21,374 nucleotides of DNA from Marinosulfonomonas sp. (GCA_022712735.1 JAFLKA010000404.1:1-21374), one strand, 5' to 3'. Counted from the first letter of the stretch, positions 6,503 to 13,660 are shown. Notes: generated from the letters alone by a model not told the origin. Numbers and translations: made by a program.

Positions 6503-6709
6503 ATGAAACATTTCATACCCCCCAAACTCCCTGCAGCCCGCCCCACGGCTGGCTTGATCGCGGACGCCCGCACGGTGGTTGCAAACCCCGAACAATACGC
6601 GGATCGCCCGATCCTGCGCCGCCTCGCATGGATGACACTGATGTCCCAGCGCGGGCTTAACGTTGATCAGAACCGATTGGCCCAAATGCCGATTGAGGGC
6701 CTGTCATGA
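6503..6709 (+). CDS. 68-residue first protein of rightward operon
   Basis: A small cytoplasmic protein of unknown function. ATG at 6503 has a perfect AGGAGG five bases upstream, the strongest ribosome site in this half of the island, as expected for the lead gene of a derepressed operon. The product is basic and Ala/Arg-rich, beginning MKHFIPPKLP, with a helical middle (LIADARTVVANPEQYADRP) and a C-terminal RLAWMTLMSQ helix; no known motif is recognised. Its stop overlaps the next start in an ATGA junction. Expression should be controlled by operators 4 and 5. Confidence 0.7.
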   Translation: MKHFIPPKLPAARPTAGLIADARTVVANPEQYADRPILRRLAWMTLMSQRGLNVDQNRLAQMPIEGLS

Positions 6710-6990
6710 GCCAGCACATCGATATCGCCCAAATCGCTGCGCTGGTCGCCGATCTGGAAATCACCCCGATCGAGGAGCGCCTCGAGGTCCTGAAAACTGC
6801 CGTGATTGCCTCTGGTGGCCGTTGGGACCTGCCCAGCGCCAAACAGGGGGTCTATGACCCGATCCTGATGTCTATTCAGGTGTTCGGCGTCTACGCGATG
6901 GCCGACACGCTCGAGGAATTACCGCGCAACTGGGTCAAAACTGCATCCAACATCCTTGATGCCGCCCAAAACGCTGCAGAGGCCGCGTGA
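6706..6990 (+). CDS. 94-residue operon protein of unknown function
   Basis: The second gene of the rightward operon, overlapping the first by ATGA and the third by GTGA. The product is acidic and mostly helical, beginning MSQHIDIAQIAALVADLEIT, with no signal peptide, membrane helix or recognised motif. The tight overlaps indicate translational coupling and stoichiometric production with its neighbours. Real coding is supported by the overlaps, the G+C-rich third codon positions and the absence of Arg/Pro-rich shadow character. Confidence 0.65.
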   Translation: MSQHIDIAQIAALVADLEITPIEERLEVLKTAVIASGGRWDLPSAKQGVYDPILMSIQVFGVYAMADTLEELPRNWVKTASNILDAAQNAAEAA

Positions 6991-7268
6991 ACATGGCTGA
7001 TGCATCCCAAGATACTGCCTGCCTCAATGGCAAACTAGGCTCTCCGGCTGTGCATCCCGTGCAGTCGGAGGCCATTTTTCCTAGAACAGGCACACCACAG
7101 GCCCCCGATCTGGGTGCCGAGGTAAGTTTCCAACGTTCACCAACCCACCACTGGGAATGCGGCTTCGTGAAGGGGCGACAGTTCGGCACCGGCATCATCG
7201 ACATCCTTGATACCGATGCAAAGCCCCTGCGCTTGATGCCCGAGCAATACAGGGCGGTGGCACCATGA
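6987..7268 (+). CDS. 93-residue operon protein of unknown function
   Basis: The third gene of the rightward operon. GTG at 6987 overlaps the previous stop, with AGAGG at 6978-6982 four bases away; ATG at 6993 is an alternative start at ten bases spacing. The product has a Pro/Gly-rich first half with two cysteines and His-Trp-Glu-Cys, then a strand-like segment (KGRQFGTGIIDILDTDAKPL) that ends with a Gln-Tyr motif. No family recognised. Its stop overlaps the ATG of a short frame at 7265 in another ATGA junction. Confidence 0.55.
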   Translation: MNMADASQDTACLNGKLGSPAVHPVQSEAIFPRTGTPQAPDLGAEVSFQRSPTHHWECGFVKGRQFGTGIIDILDTDAKPLRLMPEQYRAVAP

Positions 7269-7372
7269 TCGTGGAACAGACCCAACACCTATGCCGCTAC
7301 CAACTCACGGACGGCAGCCCTCATCGGTATCAACTCCTCCCGAGGCCGGTGAGGGCATCAACGAAGAAATAG
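7265..7372 (+). CDS. Possible 35-residue peptide
   Basis: ATG at 7265 overlaps the stop of the preceding gene (ATGA), continuing the coupling pattern of this operon. The product, starting MIVEQTQHLCRYQLTDGSPH, is basic and has no recognised motif. An in-frame N-terminal extension of the next XRE gene (possible start 7291) overlaps it, so only one of the two readings is likely to be right. Confidence 0.35.
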   Translation: MIVEQTQHLCRYQLTDGSPHRYQLLPRPVRASTKK

Positions 7373-7425
7373 CGGACGACGGCTTTATCACCGTCTACCC
7401 GAAACTGATCAAAGAGGCTGTAGTG

Positions 7426-7791
7426 ATGACAACACCAAGACACCCCGTCGATATATTCGTCGGCAAACGCATCCGCGCCCAGCGCGAAATGCGAGGGGTA
7501 ACCCAAGGCTGGCTGGCCGAGCAAATCGGCATCAGTTTCCAACAGTTACAAAAATACGAAACCGCCGCCAACAGGGTTTCCCCGTCAAAGCTATTCGGGA
7601 TCGCGGATGCGCTGGGCGTTCCTCCGACACATTTTTTCGAGGGGTTCGGGAAAACACCCACCCGCAACGATCTGATCGAAACCAAAGACGAGCTTGAACT
7701 GCTGACCAATTATCGCGCGATGCCAGAGCGGGTTCAGATATCAATCCGATTAACCGTTGCCGCTATCGTCGAAGGGCGGGCCGATGACTGA
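7426..7791 (+). CDS. XRE-family transcriptional regulator
   Basis: A 121-residue DNA-binding regulator. Residues 9-66 hold a clear Cro/C1-type helix-turn-helix (VGKRIRAQREMRGVTQGWLA, EQIGISFQQLQKYETAANRV, then LFGIADALGVPPTHFF), of the type common in alphaproteobacterial genomes and elements; the C-terminal part is an acidic helix pair. ATG at 7426 is preferred, with AAGAGG at proper spacing; starting at 7291 would add 45 residues with no clear ribosome site, although that extension is not obviously non-coding. It is distinct from the short repressor at 4313 and may provide later control of the operon. Its end overlaps the next gene by eight bases. Confidence 0.8.
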   Translation: MTTPRHPVDIFVGKRIRAQREMRGVTQGWLAEQIGISFQQLQKYETAANRVSPSKLFGIADALGVPPTHFFEGFGKTPTRNDLIETKDELELLTNYRAMPERVQISIRLTVAAIVEGRADD

Positions 7792-8389
7792 CCCCATCAA
7801 CATATTCGTCGCTGGCTTCGGTCGATGTGGCACCACCGCCATGATGCAGCTCCTCTGGAACGGCGGCGCACCCGTTGCGGGCCCAGCGCCAGCGTTCGAG
7901 GATGACCGTTTATCCCCAGCTGGCATTGATCTGCCTTGGATCAAAGCCCAGCGCGGCAAGATATTGAAGTGGGTGGACCCCATCAATACCCGGCTACCTG
8001 CGGGGATCCCCGCGAAAACAATCCTGATGCTGCGCGACCCCAAAGAGCAGGCCAGATCACAAATCAAAATGCTGCGAACCCTTGGGAGCCTCGATATACC
8101 TGATACTAGGCGCAACCAGCGCCGCTGGGCCAGCACATTGCGGCGCGACACACCTATCATGGTTGCCTACCTACGCAAGCGTGGCCCCGTCCTGATCGTC
8201 GGGTTCGCCGATTTGCTGGCGCAACCCTTGGATACTGCTGAATTGGTGCAGGATTTCCTTGGCACCACCATTTTTCCAGACACCTATTCCGGTGCCGATG
8301 CCATCCTCAATCGCGGCCCTGAATGTGCCCCCGATATGTGGATCGAACAAAGCACGACGATCGCGTGGCAAACGAGGGCAGGCGTATAG
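7784..8389 (+). CDS. Sulfotransferase-like P-loop protein
   Basis: A 201-residue protein. ATG at 7784 lies inside the end of the XRE gene, so the two are coupled. The N-terminus shows a sulfotransferase-type PAPS loop (FVAGFGRCGTTAMMQLL, residues 7-23), followed at about 80-93 by a strand and ILMLRDPKEQARSQ, which fits the 3'-phosphate-binding RDP-x-x-x-x-x-S motif. The fold is therefore that of a PAPS-dependent sulfotransferase, shorter than most (usually 250-300 residues), so the C-terminal substrate part is reduced. What it sulfates is unknown. Its presence inside a repressor-controlled operon, rather than in a glycan locus, is unusual. A P-loop kinase-like role cannot be excluded. Confidence 0.65.
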   Translation: MTDPINIFVAGFGRCGTTAMMQLLWNGGAPVAGPAPAFEDDRLSPAGIDLPWIKAQRGKILKWVDPINTRLPAGIPAKTILMLRDPKEQARSQIKMLRTLGSLDIPDTRRNQRRWASTLRRDTPIMVAYLRKRGPVLIVGFADLLAQPLDTAELVQDFLGTTIFPDTYSGADAILNRGPECAPDMWIEQSTTIAWQTRAGV

Positions 8390-9085
8390 ATGGCTGACCG
8401 AGCAAAGTTGATTGCGAAAATCCGGAACCTTCGAGCAAGAGCTGCGGATGAGGCATCCTCTCAGGCAGAGGCAAACGCTGCAGCGGCAAGAGCCGCGAAG
8501 CTGATCATCGAGCACGAAATTGACGAGAACGAGTTGCGAGCTATGGGCACGTCAGGAGTGGAGGAAGGGGTCCACAACGATGGCAGGCGCAGGACACATC
8601 CAACAATGGATTTAGTAACTGGTGCGATCGGAGATTTGACCGAATGCAGACCGCTTATTCGAGGCGGCGGCGCAAATCTTTGGGTTGGAGCGCCGAGCGA
8701 TGTTGAGTTCGCGTTATACCTTTCGGAGGTCATTCAGGGTGCGGCGGAAAGAGCATGGAAAAATCACCTCAACACCATGGGATATCACAGTTCGCCGCAC
8801 AACCGTAAATCATATTTGATGGGCTTTGGCTTGGGTGTATCCAAGACTCTCAATAAATTGACCGCGGAACGCAGGGCCAAGCGCCCAGCGCCAACCACGG
8901 GAACGTCGGTTGTTGTCCTGAAAGACCAGATCATCAACTCTTACCTCGACGAGGCATATGGCGACATCAATGTGAGGAAGCAGCGCAAGCAAAAAGACCC
9001 TAACTTCATACTGGCGATGGCTGGGCTGTGCGATGGTGATAAATATAGCCTCAGGCGGCCTGTTGGTCTGGATGATGGTAGCTAA
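8390..9085 (+). CDS. DUF2786-domain protein
   Basis: A 231-residue protein starting directly after the previous stop. Residues 1-45 match the DUF2786 pattern: a basic helix (LIAKIRNLRARA) and a long Ala/Glu-rich helix with EANAAAARAAKLIIEHEID. The central part (80-180) is the domain that usually follows in such proteins, with LWVGAPSDVEFALYLSEVIQ and a KSYLMGFGLGV segment. Such proteins are frequent in phages and integrative elements; their activity is not established. It is the last gene of the rightward operon; composition falls sharply after its stop, marking a boundary between the two halves of the island. Confidence 0.75.
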   Translation: MADRAKLIAKIRNLRARAADEASSQAEANAAAARAAKLIIEHEIDENELRAMGTSGVEEGVHNDGRRRTHPTMDLVTGAIGDLTECRPLIRGGGANLWVGAPSDVEFALYLSEVIQGAAERAWKNHLNTMGYHSSPHNRKSYLMGFGLGVSKTLNKLTAERRAKRPAPTTGTSVVVLKDQIINSYLDEAYGDINVRKQRKQKDPNFILAMAGLCDGDKYSLRRPVGLDDGS

Positions 9086-9113
9086 CAGGCACTTTCAAAG
9101 TGGTGTCGTCGCG

Positions 9114-10037
9114 CTATTTGTTTTCACGTGCGCGCTGCTTCTTTTGCCACCGCTGCCTCAATATATTCCTTTTATGCAGTTCACCTAAATCTGGTTCGAT
9201 AGCGTGCGGGCAGGGTGCATAGCTGGGGAAAATGCCCCTAGCAGCATTTTCAGCAATAAGCTTACCTCTATGAAATGCGCGGCTGGTTAAAATAGTAAGC
9301 ATCATCCTGTCATACGTATCTTGTTTGGGGACGGTTTTAGCTGTGTAATCAAGTTCAGGGCTGTAGGTGTCGCTAACGCCTGTTTTTACTCCAACTCGCC
9401 ATAATGCGTATTTTGGCATAGCTGCTCTGCCGCGTAATACATGCATATAGCGAAACAACATGTCTTTGTTCTGGCGTTTTCCAGATAGCGAATATTTGGA
9501 GTCTTGAGGTTTTATCGTTTTTGCGGGTTTGGGGTGTTTGTCCAAAATGGCACTGACCTGACTTGCAATGCGTGCCTTTGGCAAGCCAATTGGAATGGCT
9601 ACTAGAATTGTGTTTTGGCTGCCTTCGCTAACCCACTTTTCATCAACGTAGTTGTGGATGTTAAGAAAAGGGTCGGGGGCTTTACTGGGCGAATGCTTCA
9701 AAGCAGCTATTTTTGAAACTCTGGGTTTTTCACCTTGAAACGCGCATAGGCTCATTCCTCGTTCGCGCCACCACGGCAAAAATGTCCTTCTTTGTACATC
9801 GCCAAAATCGTCATACGTAGCCAAAACGTGGTCAAAGTCAGCAGGTAAATTTTCTTCGTCTTCAGCGGATAGTTTTCCAACTCTGTATTGCCGCGCAAGT
9901 TCGTAGCTTGGGCTAAGCGCAAGGTATTCGAACCAGAGCATGTAAAAACCAACTTTCGTCGCCCACAAACCATTGAGCCTGAAGTCAGTTGGAAGAGTGG
10001 TTATTGGAATACGTTGTTTTATCTGTGCCAAAGCCAT
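9114..10037 (-). CDS. Uncharacterised 307-residue element protein
   Basis: I do not recognise this gene with certainty. ATG at 10037 is preferred over the TTG at 10046; neither has a strong ribosome site. The product is basic and cytoplasmic, with no signal peptide. A conserved-looking stretch near residues 79-105 (DDFGDVQRRTFLPWWRERGM) resembles a D-F/W-W-x-x-x-G motif seen in uncharacterised proteins of mobile elements, and the C-terminus is very basic (RQRWQKKQRARE), consistent with nucleic-acid binding. It is the leftmost gene of the AT-rich half, divergent from the replication-type pair at 10186-11628. Confidence 0.55.
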   Translation of the reverse strand: MALAQIKQRIPITTLPTDFRLNGLWATKVGFYMLWFEYLALSPSYELARQYRVGKLSAEDEENLPADFDHVLATYDDFGDVQRRTFLPWWRERGMSLCAFQGEKPRVSKIAALKHSPSKAPDPFLNIHNYVDEKWVSEGSQNTILVAIPIGLPKARIASQVSAILDKHPKPAKTIKPQDSKYSLSGKRQNKDMLFRYMHVLRGRAAMPKYALWRVGVKTGVSDTYSPELDYTAKTVPKQDTYDRMMLTILTSRAFHRGKLIAENAARGIFPSYAPCPHAIEPDLGELHKRNILRQRWQKKQRARENK

Positions 10038-10185
10038 TCCAATCAAAATAATTGCCCAAAAACATTAACCGCTTAATTCCATATGTGTCGGAGATATTCA
10101 AGCAGTAGGTTAATAGATGGTACATTGTACTTGTCACTAACGAATGGTCGCTTTTGACAAACATAAATCTTGAAAGGATTTAAAA

Positions 10186-10956
10186 ATGACTACTGCAAAT
10201 ACAGCCCAAACAATCGCAGACACAATTGATACACTAGCCGAACAGCGCAAAACGTGGGAGCACGGCGCATACAAAAAAAGCAATGAAGAACTTTATAAAT
10301 TGCTTAATGACTGCTTGAACTTTTACTTTGAGTTGCGCGGCAACATTAAGCTGTGCAAAGCGCTTAATGAGCAGCTTATTGCGCGTAAAATTACATACAA
10401 TGCAAGCACCAGCCTGCCTACTCGTATTGTGCGCGCTGTGTTCGGCGCAAACGGCGGCAAGCGTTCGTATGCATATGCACGTGTAATTTCTGTAGCTGCT
10501 GCTGAAAAAGGCGATGAAATCAGCATGTATGACTTTATTGTTAAGCGTAATGGCGTCGAAGAAATTCGTCGCAGCACAAAAAATGGCGAAAGCCCTGCTA
10601 CCGTTCGTAATACACGTCAAGCTTTTGCTGCAGTACAACTCGCTACATCCGTTGCAATCGCAAAGCCTTTCAAAGTAGCTGATTCAAAACGCACACGTGA
10701 TGAAGGTGCAACGCACAATTTGTTTGTAGCAATTATGCGTGAAGAAACTGACGGCACTTACAGCATTGTTTACGAAACTAGCACAAAGTCCGTAATCAAC
10801 ACTGCCCTAGTTGACGCTGGCAAAGTGCTTAAAGCTGAAGAAGCAGCAGCTAAAGCAACGACAAATGCACGCACTGAAGAAAGTGAAGCAAACGCAGCTG
10901 CTATGGCAGCAGCTAAAGCAGCAGCAAACCGTAAATCTATGAAAAAAGCTGCTTAA
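10186..10956 (+). CDS. Uncharacterised 256-residue protein paired with clamp-loader-like ATPase
   Basis: AAAGGA precedes the ATG with good spacing. The first 90 residues are helical (LNDCLNFYFELRGNIKLCKA); 90-215 look like mixed alpha/beta (GGKRSYAYARVISVAAAEKG and HNLFVAIMREETDGTYSIVY); the last 40 residues are an Ala/Lys/Glu-rich low-complexity tail ending in KSMKKAA. No catalytic motif is recognised. The gene is 63 bp upstream of an AAA+ clamp-loader-like gene in the same direction, with an intergenic hairpin between, so a DNA-replication role such as a DNA-binding or clamp-loader partner is inferred from context only. Codon use is AT-rich and similar to the other backbone genes of this half. 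Confidence 0.6.
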   Translation: MTTANTAQTIADTIDTLAEQRKTWEHGAYKKSNEELYKLLNDCLNFYFELRGNIKLCKALNEQLIARKITYNASTSLPTRIVRAVFGANGGKRSYAYARVISVAAAEKGDEISMYDFIVKRNGVEEIRRSTKNGESPATVRNTRQAFAAVQLATSVAIAKPFKVADSKRTRDEGATHNLFVAIMREETDGTYSIVYETSTKSVINTALVDAGKVLKAEEAAAKATTNARTEESEANAAAMAAAKAAANRKSMKKAA

Positions 10957-10970
10957 GCAACACATTGACA

Positions 10971-11004
10971 GGGCAAGGCAAAACGTCTTGCCCGTTATAT
11001 TTTT
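10971..11004 (+). terminator. Intergenic hairpin with T-rich tail (partial terminator)
   Basis: A perfect 7-bp stem GGGCAAG (10971-10977) / CTTGCCC (10987-10993) is followed by GTTATATTTTT. The T-tract is interrupted, so partial termination that lowers expression of the downstream ATPase gene is more likely than a full stop. Confidence 0.45.
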
Positions 11005-11019
11005 ACAAAGGAAAAACAA

Positions 11020-11628
11020 ATGTTCAATCAAAAATACGCCCCAACTAAGTTTGCTGATTTAGTCTTTCAAAACGACATTGCTAGAGCACGACTAGAAGCA
11101 TATGCAAATGGAACATGCTGCGGAAACATATTGCTGCACGGACCATACGGCACGGCAAAATCTACAACAGCTTCCATTATTGCAGAGCAATCACGCCAGC
11201 AATTGGACTATGGTTTTGACGTGGGTGTTGATGTAATTGACTGTGCAGCATTTAATGACAAAACTTTGAATTTGATACAGCGAGGCTGGAACATGAGCAG
11301 CACTAAGTTTCCGTACGCAGTGCTTGACGAATTTGATGTGCTGAAGAAACCACAGCAATTCGAAGTGCGCGCATTTATGGAGAAAACAATTAAATTTGGT
11401 GGTTTGATACTGACAACTAATCATTTGCATGCAATTGATGGAGCAATACAGAGCCGTTGCGATTTAGTTGAATTGCCGCAGTTGCAGCCACGAAAAATGC
11501 TAGCGCAAGCACAAAGAGTATTAACAGCTGAAGATGTAGTGCTTGATGATGCGGAAGTGCTTGAAGCAATCAAGCCGTGTAAAGGTGACATACGCAAAAT
11601 TGCTAAAGCAATTAGAAACAATTGTTGA
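11020..11628 (+). CDS. RFC/DnaX-like AAA+ clamp-loader ATPase
   Basis: A 202-residue AAA+ ATPase resembling clamp-loader small subunits. It opens with KYAPTKFADLVFQ, the counterpart of the KYRPxxFxDVVGQ signature of RFC and DnaX. Walker A is GPYGTAKST (41-49), Walker B is AVLDEFDVL (100-108), sensor 1 is LILTTNH (129-135), and SRC at 145-147 is the clamp-loader arginine-finger motif. The lid domain is present (to residue 202), but the collar domain needed for oligomerisation in cellular clamp loaders is missing. ATG follows AAAGGAAA. No polymerase or sliding clamp is encoded in the window, so it would have to act on the host clamp or have another role in element replication. A strong terminator follows. 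Confidence 0.85.
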   Translation: MFNQKYAPTKFADLVFQNDIARARLEAYANGTCCGNILLHGPYGTAKSTTASIIAEQSRQQLDYGFDVGVDVIDCAAFNDKTLNLIQRGWNMSSTKFPYAVLDEFDVLKKPQQFEVRAFMEKTIKFGGLILTTNHLHAIDGAIQSRCDLVELPQLQPRKMLAQAQRVLTAEDVVLDDAEVLEAIKPCKGDIRKIAKAIRNNC

Positions 11629-11679
11629 TGCAAGCAAGCGACTGTCAGCCGCATAACACCCAGCCATATCAATTCAACA

Positions 11680-11707
11680 AGCGCCGTTTTAAACGGCGCT
11701 TTTTTTG
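11680..11707 (+). terminator. Rho-independent terminator after the ATPase gene
   Basis: AGCGCCGTTT (11680-11689) pairs with AAACGGCGCT (11691-11700), followed by a run of T. This strong terminator ends the 10186-11628 unit. Confidence 0.85.
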
Positions 11708-11768
11708 TATGTGTTAACGAGCGTTTGTCAAAAGTGTATGTTAACAGACACTTTGCAGAAGTGGCGTT
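11708..11768. repeat. Repeated TGTTAAC words and short hairpin
   Basis: TGTTAAC occurs at 11712-11718 and again inside a hairpin loop: AAAGTGT (11731-11737) and ACACTTT (11748-11754) form a perfect 7-bp inverted repeat around it. It sits beside the recombinase-tail remnant, so a recombinase binding region is possible. The rest of the 11629-12215 gap holds the terminator, the chimeric remnant below, and no other gene that I can support. Confidence 0.3.
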
Positions 11769-11819
11769 TTACACAAGTTCAATCGCGCTACGCAGCTTGC
11801 TCTCGTTATAATCCAAATA
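11769..11819 (-). pseudogene. Remnant of a second tyrosine-recombinase 3' end
   Basis: On the minus strand the codons read YLDYNESKLRSAIELV then stop, closely matching the last residues YIDFSESKLRNAIELI of the intact recombinase at 13040-13612. DNA identity is clear over about 55 bp (for example the shared CGCAGCTTGCTCTCG), but the copy has diverged and everything upstream of the catalytic-Tyr region is missing. It is joined in frame to an IS3-type orfA remnant. Confidence 0.7.
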
Positions 11820-11927
11820 CCCTCGCACCGTTATTTGAGGCACAGCATCACGTTTAAAATCGTCATTGAATTTAGCTTTGCCCCTGTCGGCCTCCTTACC
11901 TCATTTTTAGGAAAGAAGGTGTCTACA
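11820..11927 (-). pseudogene. IS3-family orfA remnant with probable IS end
   Basis: Minus-strand codons read AKFNDDFKRDAVPQITVRGY, matching the start of IS3-family OrfA proteins (the FxxxFKRDAVxQITxRGY signature preceding their helix-turn-helix). Upstream lies TGTAGACACCTTCTTTCCTA (starting at 11927), typical in style of an IS3-group terminus followed by a short leader. No intact start codon and no transposase remain, so it is dead. Confidence 0.6.
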
Positions 11928-12215
11928 AATTTAGGGGCTATTCAGCAAGCTCTACCAACTAACTCACATATTTTCGTCGAAAACTTACGACTTTGAAGGT
12001 TTGAGCTTAGTGCAAAATATAATTGACTGTGGAACAGGCAGGCATAGCGCATCAACAGCGCCGCTCAACAACCTCAGGTTTTCTGATTTATTCATGGTTT
12101 TGATTAAAAACATACGAATCTGTATGTGTTTAGAAGTAAATGAAAAATCGCTTGACTGCTGTAGATTGAAACATATTGTAAATACGAAATCACCAAGTTA
12201 GCGTGGAGCCAGGTA

Positions 12216-13043
12216 ATGCTTAGAGGCACATTTTTCATAGCAATCATGCTTCTATCATCATGTAGGACTGATGGCATGCAGGCAAATAGAAGCTCAGCAG
12301 ATATCGGTGATTTTTCTAGATTTCGTGAAGTCAAAAATATTAAACCAGAAAGCCATGCGTTTGTTTTAGACCCGGCTGGAAGCGGAGAAGTTGTTGAACG
12401 ATTTTACATCGATGGGACTTCTTGTCAGAATGAAGACTGTCAATTCGGTTCAGTTCGTTCAGCTGTAGGCTCAAATATTTGGGACGATATTCGCCCTCGA
12501 AGTGTAACCTCTCCGAGGCAAGCATGGTATTCATTCGAGATATACTTTCCAGAAAATTTACCGTACGGACGAAATCAGCATCGTGGATCTTATCTCTTGG
12601 CTGAGTTCAAAGAGAGTAATGAGTGCGGCGGCTTCTATTTCGCCCACGTAAATGGCCACAGAGATGCCAATCTCTATCTTTACTTATCACGTTATACTGG
12701 ACGTAAAGATGAACAGTTTAACGGAGCCCCTAACGAATGCTTAGGATATTTTGAGGGTAAAGTTGGAGAAATGGGTTCGCTTCTAGGGCGATGGAACAGA
12801 TTCGAATATTTTGTAAGGTGGAGTGAAAATGACGATGGGCTAATAGAAGTCTATCGAGATAATGAATTGGTATTACACCGCGTAGGAAGGAACTGTGAAA
12901 ATATAGAAAATTGTCGTTCGAGGAACATACATTACTACGGAATTTATAAGCCAAACAACAATCCGTTGAGTGCAGTTCTGCCAGCAACAGTCTACTACCG
13001 AAATGTAAGTATGGCGCAAAGTCGAGAAAACTTAACACGCTAA
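12216..13043 (+). CDS. Lipoprotein with heparin-lyase-I-like (polysaccharide lyase) fold
   Basis: A 275-residue predicted lipoprotein. Residues 1-16 form a lipoprotein signal peptide ending LLSS-C16, so the mature protein would be anchored to a membrane, probably the outer one. From about residue 60 it shows the beta-jelly-roll pattern of the PF14099 polysaccharide lyase family: WYSFEIYFPENLP (104-116), LLAEFKE, GRWNRFEYFVRWSENDDGLI (190-209) and EVYRDNELVLHRVG, then HYYGIYKPN and a final strand YYRNVSM. Family members cleave or bind acidic glycans; the catalytic His/Tyr residues cannot be assigned reliably here. Codon use differs from the neighbouring replication genes, suggesting cargo. GGAG and AGG precede the ATG. 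Its stop overlaps the convergent recombinase stop by four bases. It is a distant relative of the lipoprotein at 15581. Confidence 0.7.
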   Translation: MLRGTFFIAIMLLSSCRTDGMQANRSSADIGDFSRFREVKNIKPESHAFVLDPAGSGEVVERFYIDGTSCQNEDCQFGSVRSAVGSNIWDDIRPRSVTSPRQAWYSFEIYFPENLPYGRNQHRGSYLLAEFKESNECGGFYFAHVNGHRDANLYLYLSRYTGRKDEQFNGAPNECLGYFEGKVGEMGSLLGRWNRFEYFVRWSENDDGLIEVYRDNELVLHRVGRNCENIENCRSRNIHYYGIYKPNNNPLSAVLPATVYYRNVSMAQSRENLTR

Positions 13044-13612
13044 ATCAGTTCAATTGCGTTGCGCAGCTTGCTCTCGCTAAAATCAATATATCGCATCGTC
13101 GTGCTTATGTCTTTGTGCCGTGCAAGTGCCATAATCACCCGCACATTAATGCCCTTATCAGCCAGTTCAGTTAAAAATTGCCTACGTCCGCTGTGGCTGC
13201 TGGCACCTTTTATGCCAGCAAGCGCGTAAAATCGTGCAAATAAGTTAACGATTGTCTGTGCACTAAATCCACCGCGCTTAGCGCTAAAAAACAGCTGTGC
13301 AGCGGGGGTAGTGGTGTGATGTGGGTAAACGGCTGCATATGACAAAAGCGCTTTTGACAAGCGCTTGCTAATGAGCACTGTATTTGCTTCGTCGCCCTTT
13401 GTTTGTCCTGCTTTCAAATAAACCGTGTTACGCACATCGCCGTTTGCGTCAAATACGTCACCAACTTTCAAAGCAGCAATCTCACATGCCCTAAGTCCTG
13501 CAAAAAAGCTAAATGCAAAAATTGCATGATTGCGGGTTTGATAGCGATGTGAATTGATAATTGCTGCTACGCGCTTTTGTTCTATTTGTGTAAGAAGCTT
13601 TGCTTGTTTCAT
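13040..13612 (-). CDS. Minimal single-domain tyrosine recombinase
   Basis: A site-specific recombinase of only 190 residues, consisting of the catalytic domain alone, similar in size to FimB/FimE. All active-site residues are visible: Arg41 (AGLRACEIAAL), Lys72 (GQTKGDE), His140-x-x-Arg143 (SSHSGRRQFL), His166 (ALARHKDIS) and Tyr175 (TTMRYIDFS). AGGTGA precedes the ATG. It has no N-terminal core-binding or arm-binding domain, so it may rely on short inverted sites or a partner. A perfect 10-bp inverted repeat lies 49 bp upstream, and a diverged copy of its 3' end lies at 11769-11819. It is distinct from the large integrase near the tRNA and may move a sub-cassette or resolve multimers of the excised element. 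Confidence 0.85.
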   Translation of the reverse strand: MKQAKLLTQIEQKRVAAIINSHRYQTRNHAIFAFSFFAGLRACEIAALKVGDVFDANGDVRNTVYLKAGQTKGDEANTVLISKRLSKALLSYAAVYPHHTTTPAAQLFFSAKRGGFSAQTIVNLFARFYALAGIKGASSHSGRRQFLTELADKGINVRVIMALARHKDISTTMRYIDFSESKLRNAIELI

Positions 13613-13660
13613 GTATCACCTAAAAATGTGTTGTTTTCTTGTAATACATTGTAATTCCAC

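Noticed and set aside
9092..9106. CACTTT-C-AAAGTG as a terminator after the DUF2786 gene
   Set aside because: The one-base loop is not realistic and there is no T-run.
10154..10182. TTGACA as -35 box of the 10186 gene
   Set aside because: A correctly spaced -10 would overlap the ribosome site (AAAGGA) and leave no leader; the true promoter must lie further upstream.
12001..12201. 66-residue open frame upstream of the first lipoprotein
   Set aside because: No ribosome site, Cys-rich random-looking composition, no homology that I recognise.
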